Below the pieces are notes generated by a model. The model had not been told where the DNA came from. It saw only the letters and a program-made list of their open reading frames with translations, and searched no databases. DNA of 28,544 nt from an uncultured Lachnospiraceae bacterium (GTDB taxonomy: Bacteria; Bacillota; Clostridia; Lachnospirales; Lachnospiraceae), in the NCBI GenBank assembly GCA_947594085.1, contig CANQEB010000004.1, positions 1 to 28,544 of the forward strand. Reading direction: 5' to 3'. The translations under genes were made by a program, and so were the position numbers. Positions 21,905-28,544 of this stretch are shown piece by piece (the stretch's first letter is position 1; each line of letters begins with the position of its first letter).

Positions 21905-24205
21905 CTAGTTTTCTTTTTCTACCGACTTGGGTCTATTGCTCTTCGATTCGTAGAGTTTCCCATCCGCACGAGAAAGCATCTCATTCAATGACAATGCCTC
22001 TTCCCCCGGTGACGCATAGGCCCCGATCGATACAGTGACATTGTACCGTTTGTCGCTCTGTAGATTGTGCGTCTCAAATTTTCTATTTATTTCACTGATA
22101 ATTGAATCTACCTCATCTAAACCACGCTTCATAATACATACAAATTCGTCGCCGCCGATCCTGCCAACGATTCCACTCTCGCCGATGCTCTCCTTCAAAA
22201 TATCCGCAATCAGCTTGATCGAATAGTCGCCTTCCTCATGTCCGTACTTGTCATTGATAATTTTCAGATGGTTCATGTCCGCGTAAATGACCAGCACTTC
22301 CCGTTTATCACTCCTGCACTTTTCCAGAAACTCTTCCGCTTCCGTGTAAAACCCGCGTCTATTAAGAATGCCTGTCAACCCATCGGATTTTGACAAAGTA
22401 TCCAGCTTGATATTATTTTCGCGCATAATGATAAGATTCTCTTCCAACTGATGCTGAATTTTTTCATTTTCGTTCAACAAGCGGATCATTTTGACAGCCG
22501 AGCTCAATTGATTCGCCAGGAACTCACCATTGTCAAAAATCTTGTCCGTCAATTCACATAGCAGCACTCCATAGAATGTCTCATTTGTGAACAACGGCAA
22601 CAGTACCATGGAATATCTGGCCGTGCCAATTTGTTCATTCCTGTAAAGATCTGCAAAGCTCGTCTTCTGCTCTGAGTCGGCGATTGCATATGCTTTTCCA
22701 TTCTTTAGGACTGCCTTTAGATTCAAATATTGCGGTGCAAAAAATGGATCCGACTCATGGCGTATTATCGGCTCATCGAAGACATATACATAGGCATTGC
22801 GAATGTCCAACCAATCCAACCGACTCAAAAGAGCCGCATAGCTCTGATCATTTCCGGACTCAAACTGCATGCTATCCCGCACGAACAATTTTGTAGAATA
22901 ACTGTCGGAAATCTGCAATTCCAATGCCGCCAAAGATTTCGCATCTACCGCGACAATCAGCTTCTCAATCACCGTCTCGACCAGATGGTTTTCCTTTAAT
23001 TTCTCAGAATACTCAGGCTTCGCGGTTATGACTGACTGGTAAATCTCTTTTAAATCGTTTATCAGTTTTGCTATGTCTGCATACTGCAGCGCATCGCCGT
23101 TGCAGAACATGTCAAGCGCCTGCAGAATAGCCTCCAACTGATCATCCGTGGGATCCTCTTCGCCAAACAATACGGCTGCTTTGTGCATCAAAGAAGCAAA
23201 AATATCATGTATGTTTTGTACACGGTCTCCAGACTCTTCACTGATCAGACGATAAAAAATGTCGTTGAAATATTCGTCTATCTGTTCCTTATCGATTGTC
23301 TGCGTCCTGCTCTCATCTGTGTTTCTCGTCCGGGTCCCGAAGGAATCCCTTTTGATAAACCTGGTGGGGAGCACTCTGCTGCTCACTGTTTTCCCCGAAA
23401 TCACATCAAGCACCAAATTCATCGCCTGTACGCCAAGATCAGCGGAAGCTGCCCATATGGATGACAGGGAAGGTTTGGACTTTGCCGCGCGGACTGTATT
23501 GTCGTAGCCAAAGACAAAGACATCCTCCCCTGGGACGATTCCTCTTCTCTTCATCTCCTCGTACAGCCCTATGGCAGAATCGTCGTTCACGCAAAAGATT
23601 GCCTCCGCATCGGGATTCTGATCCAGCAGTTTCTTATACGCATCCTTATCCTGCCAGGACAAGCCTCCCTCCACAAAATTTCGTTCTTCGAGATGAATTC
23701 CATTCTGGGTAAGGACAGAGGTAAATGCTTGTCTCCGCTCGTACGCATCCGTATTGTCATCCGGTCCGCACAGCATACAGAATTTTCTGCAATTCAGGTT
23801 ATGGAGCAGATATTCCAGCCCCACCTTGATACCCTCGAAATTATCATAGGACACATTGATATAGCCATCTATCTTCGACGCAATCAGCACGCAGGGCATA
23901 TCACGAAACTGGCTCAACATTTCAATGATCCGCTCTTTCGTGGTAAGGCACCCGATACAGTCTGCCATGACCAGAACAGCGTCAAGGTTCTCCTTGGAAG
24001 CGTAGGACAACAATGTATTATACTGATACTCATACATGATTTCCTCGTTCTGGCTTAAATCTCTGTCTAAATATTTGCATGATATCACAACAAGATTCAC
24101 ATCTCGTTTTTGCGCTTCAAGCATAACACCCTTGCTCACGGATTCTGTAAAGGAATCCATGATGCCACTGACTAGTAATCCTATCGTCAATTTCTTTTCT
24201 TTCAT
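21905..24205 (-). CDS. Cytoplasmic sugar-sensor diguanylate cyclase (PBP1-like domain + GGDEF)
   Basis: 766 residues. N-terminus 1-290 is a LacI/RbsB-type ligand-binding fold (TIGLLVSGIMDSFTESVSKG opening, DAEAIFCVNDDSAIGLYEEM, EDVFVFGYDNT, LSSIWAASADLGVQA) but without the DNA-binding head of LacI repressors. Next come a helical region, a GAF-like segment at about 430-590, a coiled coil and a GGDEF domain, with the intact motif GGDEF at 684-688 and YADMNHLKIINDKYGHEEGD upstream. No RxxD inhibitory site five residues ahead of GGDEF (GESGIVGRIGGDEF), so product inhibition may be absent. No membrane segment. It would make c-di-GMP in response to a cytoplasmic sugar, here presumably a manno-oligosaccharide or breakdown product. 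AGGAGAG precedes the ATG. 81 bases after the CE17-like gene and 40 before GH26 in the mannan operon. Confidence 0.9.
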   Translation of the reverse strand: MKEKKLTIGLLVSGIMDSFTESVSKGVMLEAQKRDVNLVVISCKYLDRDLSQNEEIMYEYQYNTLLSYASKENLDAVLVMADCIGCLTTKERIIEMLSQFRDMPCVLIASKIDGYINVSYDNFEGIKVGLEYLLHNLNCRKFCMLCGPDDNTDAYERRQAFTSVLTQNGIHLEERNFVEGGLSWQDKDAYKKLLDQNPDAEAIFCVNDDSAIGLYEEMKRRGIVPGEDVFVFGYDNTVRAAKSKPSLSSIWAASADLGVQAMNLVLDVISGKTVSSRVLPTRFIKRDSFGTRTRNTDESRTQTIDKEQIDEYFNDIFYRLISEESGDRVQNIHDIFASLMHKAAVLFGEEDPTDDQLEAILQALDMFCNGDALQYADIAKLINDLKEIYQSVITAKPEYSEKLKENHLVETVIEKLIVAVDAKSLAALELQISDSYSTKLFVRDSMQFESGNDQSYAALLSRLDWLDIRNAYVYVFDEPIIRHESDPFFAPQYLNLKAVLKNGKAYAIADSEQKTSFADLYRNEQIGTARYSMVLLPLFTNETFYGVLLCELTDKIFDNGEFLANQLSSAVKMIRLLNENEKIQHQLEENLIIMRENNIKLDTLSKSDGLTGILNRRGFYTEAEEFLEKCRSDKREVLVIYADMNHLKIINDKYGHEEGDYSIKLIADILKESIGESGIVGRIGGDEFVCIMKRGLDEVDSIISEINRKFETHNLQSDKRYNVTVSIGAYASPGEEALSLNEMLSRADGKLYESKSNRPKSVEKEN

Positions 24206-24286
24206 ACCGACTCTCCTGGCATATCTAAAATTTTCCGATAAAATTTGTCTCTTCTAATCGTCTGCCCTTCTAATATGTCTGCTCTC

Positions 24287-25393
24287 TCAATCCGTGATAA
24301 CGGAGACAAGGTAAAACGGTCCTGCTTCCTCTGCATGGGCCTCCTTTATCGTAATCGTCAGCTGATGACGCCCTCGCTGCTTCTGGTTCATCACCTCAGT
24401 GAGTGCCAGACAATCTCCCCAATCCTCGTCAAAGTTTCCGTCCAGTAGGACCGCATGCGCAACGTCTCCATCTACAACTGCCTCCGCAACCGGACGCGGT
24501 TTCCTGACAGAGCGCAGATATTGTACTGCGATACAGGAGCATTCCAGATCCAGGGTAAAACTGTCGCCCGCGTGGACTGCGGTCCAGCCGTTCTTGTAAA
24601 GATCCAGGAGAGTTGTCTTCTCCCGCGGGTCTGTGAGGAAACCATGCAAATCGGGGCCGGAATTCGTAATCTGGTAACGTCTCGCGTGCTCAAAACGATT
24701 CTGCGTCAGCGCCTGCGGATACTCTGGTTCTTCCTCCACGTTGTCTATATCTTCGTAGATTTTGTTGAGCTGATAATTGATCATATATGCGAGCAATGCA
24801 TGTCCCTTGTCATTCGGATGCAAGAGATCCGGCGAAACCTCGTTGGCCGGAAATGTACCGTCTTTGACCATCGCATACAGGCTTTCTCGCACGCTCACAG
24901 TCGGAATCTGATAATAGGCAGTCACTTCATTGTGCAGCTCCTGCGCATTCCTGCCGTCATCATAGAACGCATTGTTCAGAACCATGACCGCTGTCTTTCC
25001 GTTCCCATACAGCTGTCTTAGCACTCCCTCAAATGTTTCCTGAAAGAAAGGAGTCGCCTCATCGTTGACAGTAAAGTCGACAACAACAAAATCCGGCTGG
25101 TAGCACATCATGTCTCTCCATGTGCGCGCCGCGCCGAACAGCGATGTCGTTCCGCCAATTCCGGCATTAATATAGGAAAAATGGCTCTGCGGAAACGTCT
25201 CTTCCCACCAGCGATACACAAGTGCCGCATAGCAGTTTTCCGGAGCTGTAGCAAGGCTTCCCTGAGTGATAGAGCCTCCCAGGAATCCGATATGGATCTC
25301 TTCTCCCGCCGCCGCTCTTTGCATCAGTTTTTTAATCCGCGACCAGTTACCATGTACGACAAGCGCCGCCTCCGCAGCTATTTCTTTTTTCAT
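24287..25393 (-). CDS. SGNH esterase with C-terminal beta-sandwich, CE17-like acetyl-mannan esterase
   Basis: 368 residues. Block I is GFLGGSITQG with nucleophile Ser41; Asn110 in FTVNDEA corresponds to block III; Asp189 and His192 in SPDLLHPNDKGH form block V. After about residue 230 a second domain (KTTLLDLYKNGWTAVHAGDSFTLDLECSCIAVQYLRS and on to the end) looks like a CBM35-type beta-sandwich. SGNH domain plus CBM35-like domain is the layout of the CE17 esterase described in Roseburia mannan loci, which removes 3- and 6-O-acetyl groups from manno-oligosaccharides. No signal peptide. GGAGGG lies before the ATG; 12 bases follow the CE2 gene. Assignment to CE17 rests on architecture and context. 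Confidence 0.85.
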   Translation of the reverse strand: MKKEIAAEAALVVHGNWSRIKKLMQRAAAGEEIHIGFLGGSITQGSLATAPENCYAALVYRWWEETFPQSHFSYINAGIGGTTSLFGAARTWRDMMCYQPDFVVVDFTVNDEATPFFQETFEGVLRQLYGNGKTAVMVLNNAFYDDGRNAQELHNEVTAYYQIPTVSVRESLYAMVKDGTFPANEVSPDLLHPNDKGHALLAYMINYQLNKIYEDIDNVEEEPEYPQALTQNRFEHARRYQITNSGPDLHGFLTDPREKTTLLDLYKNGWTAVHAGDSFTLDLECSCIAVQYLRSVRKPRPVAEAVVDGDVAHAVLLDGNFDEDWGDCLALTEVMNQKQRGRHQLTITIKEAHAEEAGPFYLVSVITD

Positions 25394-25405
25394 GTTTTCC
25401 CTCCA

Positions 25406-26539
25406 TCAGTCAAAACAGCTTGTTCTTTTTGCCAACTCTTCAATAAACGCCGCCAACTCCTCCGCCATCTCTTCGGCCTCGCCGACACGGATATGCCCGG
25501 GAGTTCCGCTGCCATTTCTCCTGTAACGAAAATGTACGGTTCTTTCTTCCCCGATCCTCTCGCAGACTTCCTCGATCGCATCATCCCAGCCTTTATCGTG
25601 ATATAAAATCGTAGTAGCGAGGACGATCAGCGCCCGCGGATATTTCTCACGGATGTGCTCGATCAGCTTTTTGTATTGCCGCTTCCACACAGCTGCCGCC
25701 TCTCCAGCATAGTCCTCCTTCATAATGTCCTCCGGATGACTGTCATTCTGTCCGATCGCAACGATCACCACATGCGGTGTATAGCGGTTGAAGTCCCAGT
25801 CTGTCACCTCTCCAAATGCCGGATTGTACTGCAGCTTGTCCCACACATGCTCCATACCGGTAAGTCCGGGCGCATTGAAATACCCTGTGCCGTCAAGCAG
25901 GGCAATTCCTCCCTGCGCAATGTCGTGAAGCTCAGCATTCAGTTTGCGCGCAGTCATCCACGCATAAGAGTACCAGACATTGGAGTACTCTCCATTGTGT
26001 TCGGGATCGACCTTTCCGGTATACTCTATCGCCTCAGATACCTCGCCAGCCGACACGGAATCCCCGTAAACCTCTATCCTTCGCTCCGGCTTTGGCGGCA
26101 GAGGCAGAACCTCTGACCCCTCTGGCAACTCAAAGCCGCGGAAAAGCACCTTGTGACAGGAATCCTGCCGCTTGAACAGCATCAGCGTGTGCTCTGTGTC
26201 TTCCAGATGCTCCGCCAGCACAAAGCGCCTCACATCCGGGCACGCACTGTCTTCCCCTCCCAAAAAGCATACGGCTATATCTGCCGGGACCGCCTCCGAA
26301 TCGCCCGTCGCATCGCCCTCGCCTTTCGAAAGGCAGATCGTACTCTGTACGCCATCCAAAATGACACCCATGTAGTTCCCCCAGAACTGTCTGTGGTTTT
26401 CCAGATATACATTTATCCCAGTTCCCCGAAATCGAATGGTGACCAGAGTCGCCGGATAGATAAACATATATGCCTCAGGATTCGTATCGTCAATCCTGCC
26501 ACTGTACTGCAAATACTCGTGATTGGGCTTTATCAGCAT
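25406..26539 (-). CDS. Carbohydrate esterase family 2 (acetyl esterase)
   Basis: 377 residues. The N-terminal part (about 1-150) is a beta jelly-roll with RFRGTGINVYLENHR, typical of CE2; the catalytic SGNH domain follows with Ser161 in EVYGDSVSAGE, Gln-Asn-Asp in VVIVAIGQNDSH (263-266) and His349 in GTPGHIRVGEAEEMAEEL. CE2 enzymes remove acetyl groups from beta-mannan and xylan oligosaccharides, preferring O-6 and transferring readily. No signal peptide, so it works on imported oligosaccharides. 31 bases after the epimerase gene and 12 before the CE17-like gene. Together the two esterases would clear different acetyl positions ahead of hydrolysis. Confidence 0.9.
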   Translation of the reverse strand: MLIKPNHEYLQYSGRIDDTNPEAYMFIYPATLVTIRFRGTGINVYLENHRQFWGNYMGVILDGVQSTICLSKGEGDATGDSEAVPADIAVCFLGGEDSACPDVRRFVLAEHLEDTEHTLMLFKRQDSCHKVLFRGFELPEGSEVLPLPPKPERRIEVYGDSVSAGEVSEAIEYTGKVDPEHNGEYSNVWYSYAWMTARKLNAELHDIAQGGIALLDGTGYFNAPGLTGMEHVWDKLQYNPAFGEVTDWDFNRYTPHVVIVAIGQNDSHPEDIMKEDYAGEAAAVWKRQYKKLIEHIREKYPRALIVLATTILYHDKGWDDAIEEVCERIGEERTVHFRYRRNGSGTPGHIRVGEAEEMAEELAAFIEELAKRTSCFD

Positions 26540-26570
26540 ATCTTCTACCTCTCATTTGAATTTTTAAACA

Positions 26571-27740
26571 TTATTTGGACAGTCTCTTGACAATCTCCAT
26601 GCACATCCGTCCGTTGTGGTACGGGCACTTCCACGGATCCACGATCGGCTCCTCCGCCGTGATATCCCCGTTCTCCTTCAGATTTCGGAACCATTCAGAG
26701 CCTTCCCGCTTGTCCACAAAGTGCTCCTTCACAAATCCCCAGATATCCTCTGCTGCCTGACGGTACTCATTCCTGGACGGATCCTGCTGCCACGCATTCA
26801 CAAAACCGACAATCGCCTCCGCCTGCACCCACCAAACACGAGTAGTATCGACCTTGCCATTCTCGCACTCGTTCGCGAGCGAATGATTACGGTATGCCTC
26901 CTCATAGACACATGCCGTCAAAGCCTTGGTGATCTCCTGCATCTCCCCAGAGAGTGCCGGATCACCCAACACATCACAGCCGCGGTCAATCAGCCATGCC
27001 GACTCGATGTCATGTCCAAAGGAATGAAGATCAATCAATGTATTCCACTCCTTGTCAAAGAATACCTCCAGACGGCGCCTGGACGGATTGTACACCCGGT
27101 CAGCGAACATGCGCAGGATTTGACGCAGCCGCTCTCCTACCACCTCGTCGTGCGAGACGTCGTAGAGCTCCGTGTAGGCTTCAAACACATGCAGAAGCGT
27201 GTTCATCGTCTTCTCCGCCATGACACCGTTCTCAGAAAGCTTCTCATTGTCCACCGGGCGGAAATCCTGCGAAAATGCCTCCAGATAGCCGAGAGGATCC
27301 GTACATTTGTCCTCAACCACCTCGAATAATTGCCGCGCCAGCTGCAGGGCCTCCTCGTTTCGGGTCAGTCTGTAATAAGAAGAAAGCGCATAGATCGCAA
27401 ACGCCTGGCAATAGGTGTGCTTCATCCCCTCCTCTACTTTCCCGTCGTACGTGACAGACCAGTACACTCCACCGTTCTCCCGGTCCACACAATGGTCACG
27501 CAGAAACGCATACGCGTGATCCGCCTCTTCTTTCACCGACTCATCCTGCAAAAGCAGTCCCGCGTTGGAGAAGAACCACAGAATCCTGCTGTTCAGGATA
27601 CAGCCCTTGACCGCCTCTTTGTCGACTTGTCGGTCGTAGCCCATATAACCATAATACCCGCCGTACTCCTCGTCTCTCATGCCCTTCCAGAACGGAATCA
27701 GCTTTTTTGTCAGATGCTCACTGATCTCTTGAACAAACAT
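26571..27740 (-). CDS. Cellobiose 2-epimerase (AGE family), probable mannobiose 2-epimerase
   Basis: 389 residues, the standard size. Converts the reducing-end sugar of beta-1,4 disaccharides between glucose and mannose, here probably mannobiose to mannosyl-glucose for a phosphorylase. Family motifs: YYGYMGYDRQVDKEAVKGCI, NSRILWFFSNA, YCQAFAIYALSSYYRLT, HSFGHDIESAWLIDRG (with catalytic histidine), RVWWVQAEAIVGFVNAW and WKCPYHNGRMCMEI near the end. These distinguish it from N-acylglucosamine 2-epimerases. GGAGGGG precedes the ATG. First gene of the mannan operon, 44 bases after lepA; no clear promoter was found in that gap, so transcription may start inside lepA or read through from it. Confidence 0.93.
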   Translation of the reverse strand: MFVQEISEHLTKKLIPFWKGMRDEEYGGYYGYMGYDRQVDKEAVKGCILNSRILWFFSNAGLLLQDESVKEEADHAYAFLRDHCVDRENGGVYWSVTYDGKVEEGMKHTYCQAFAIYALSSYYRLTRNEEALQLARQLFEVVEDKCTDPLGYLEAFSQDFRPVDNEKLSENGVMAEKTMNTLLHVFEAYTELYDVSHDEVVGERLRQILRMFADRVYNPSRRRLEVFFDKEWNTLIDLHSFGHDIESAWLIDRGCDVLGDPALSGEMQEITKALTACVYEEAYRNHSLANECENGKVDTTRVWWVQAEAIVGFVNAWQQDPSRNEYRQAAEDIWGFVKEHFVDKREGSEWFRNLKENGDITAEEPIVDPWKCPYHNGRMCMEIVKRLSK

Positions 27741-27784
27741 ACCGCACCCCTCCTTGTGTTTTTTATATGCTCAAATGCTCTGAT

Positions 27785-28544
27785 CTATTTGTCGTCCAGC
27801 TTCAGCACGCTCATAAACGCCTTCTGCGGGATCTCCACATTGCCGACCTGACGCATGCGCTTCTTGCCCTCTTTCTGCTTCTCGAGCAGCTTCTTCTTAC
27901 GCGTGATATCGCCGCCGTAGCACTTCGCGAGCACGTCCTTGCGCATCGCCTTGACCGTCTCACGCGCGATGATCTTGCTGCCGATCGCGGCCTGGATCGG
28001 AATCTCAAAGAGCTGGCGCGGGATCTCCTGCTTCAGCTTCTCACACATCTTCCGTCCTCTCTCGTAGGCCGTCTCGCCGTGCACGATAAACGAGAGCGCG
28101 TCGACCTCCTCGTGGTTTACGAGAATATCGAGCTTCACGAGCTCGGAGCGCATATAACCCTTCATGTCGTAGTCGAACGACGCGTACCCGCGTGAGCGCG
28201 ATTTCAGCGCGTCGAAGAAATCGTAGATAATCTCGTTGAGCGGCAGCGTGTACTTCAGCAGCGCCCTCGTCTCCTCGATGTACTCCATGCCCTCGTAGAT
28301 GCCGCGCCGCTCCTGACAGAGCTCCATGATCGGGCCGATGTACTCGGTCGTCACCATGACCTCGGCCGCCACGACCGGCTCCTCCATATATTCGATCTCG
28401 GACGGATCCGGCAGGTTCGTCGGATTCGTCAAATCGACAACCTCGCCGCTTGTCTTATGGACTTTATAGATAACACTCGGCGCCGTCGTCACGAGGTCGA
28501 GATTGTACTCTCTCTCCAACCGCTCCTGGATGATCTCCAGATGC
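27785..28544 (-). CDS. lepA: Elongation factor 4 (LepA), C-terminal part
   Basis: Translation GTPase that back-translocates or remodels stalled ribosomes. The frame runs to the window edge ([28 protein letters not shown] at its left), so the GTPase and domain II lie outside. Visible are the EF-G-like domain with [28 protein letters not shown], the [16 protein letters not shown] segment, and the LepA-specific C-terminal domain with [46 protein letters not shown], which is diagnostic. Stop TAG at 27787-27785. It is a conserved housekeeping gene and marks the return to the core chromosome. Confidence 0.97.
   Translation of the reverse strand, partial: HLEIIQERLEREYNLDLVTTAPSVIYKVHKTSGEVVDLTNPTNLPDPSEIEYMEEPVVAAEVMVTTEYIGPIMELCQERRGIYEGMEYIEETRALLKYTLPLNEIIYDFFDALKSRSRGYASFDYDMKGYMRSELVKLDILVNHEEVDALSFIVHGETAYERGRKMCEKLKQEIPRQLFEIPIQAAIGSKIIARETVKAMRKDVLAKCYGGDITRKKKLLEKQKEGKKRMRQVGNVEIPQKAFMSVLKLDDK

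Noticed and set aside
20839..22038. Long plus-strand open frame (399 codons) opposite the GH26 gene
   Set aside because: It is antisense to a gene with intact catalytic motifs, is rich in Arg, Leu and Val as expected of a shadow frame in coding DNA, and has no ribosome site.
26616..27851. Plus-strand frames opposite the epimerase gene
   Set aside because: They mirror the epimerase coding sequence and have no ribosome sites or motifs.

Overview
The window looks like a chromosomal segment of a Gram-positive, low-to-moderate GC gut Clostridia, most likely Lachnospiraceae. The pointers are strong purine-rich ribosome binding sites, clear sigma-A promoters, an RbsB/RbsA/RbsC-type sugar importer, clostridial-style UPF0175, HEPN/MNT and XRE genes, and a cytoplasmic mannan-processing operon resembling those of Roseburia-type fibre degraders. 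No rRNA, tRNA, CRISPR array or intact insertion sequence was recognised.

Layout. (1) 1-3312, plus strand: the tail of a sugar ABC import operon (binding protein, double ATPase, permease), closed by a hairpin. (2) 3425-6641: cardiolipin synthase on minus, then an SPFH/band-7 membrane protein on plus behind a perfect consensus promoter, with a 59-residue ribbon-helix-helix protein after it. (3) 6714-9301, minus: a HipA/CtkA-like kinase whose first 44 codons are in another frame, and a peroxide-stress operon (glutathione peroxidase, flavodoxin, OhrR-like MarR regulator). (4) 9420-20662, mostly minus and much more A+T-rich: an accessory, defence-like island. It holds an orphan UPF0175 antitoxin with a scrap of its toxin, a HEPN/MNT pair, an RloA-type AAA ATPase followed by an unrecognised 1123-residue helical protein, a small membrane protein with an adenylate-forming enzyme behind twin operators, an XRE regulator, and an AAA ATPase/DUF4276 pair whose second gene has an in-frame TAG. 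(5) 20908-27740, minus: a five-gene acetyl-mannan operon in transcription order: cellobiose/mannobiose 2-epimerase, CE2 esterase, CE17-like esterase, a soluble sugar-sensor diguanylate cyclase, GH26 mannanase. (6) 27785-end, minus: the C-terminal part of LepA.

How it fits together. In the mannan operon the two esterases would deacetylate imported manno-oligosaccharides, GH26 would cut them, and the epimerase would turn reducing-end mannose into glucose; none of these proteins shows a signal peptide, so the work is intracellular. The sensor-GGDEF protein in the same operon suggests that sugar status is converted to c-di-GMP. The island contains several damaged modules (frameshifted kinase, amber-interrupted DUF4276, truncated toxin), as expected for defence genes gained and decaying. 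The best candidate for an undescribed system is the AAA ATPase plus 1123-residue protein at 10783-15404.
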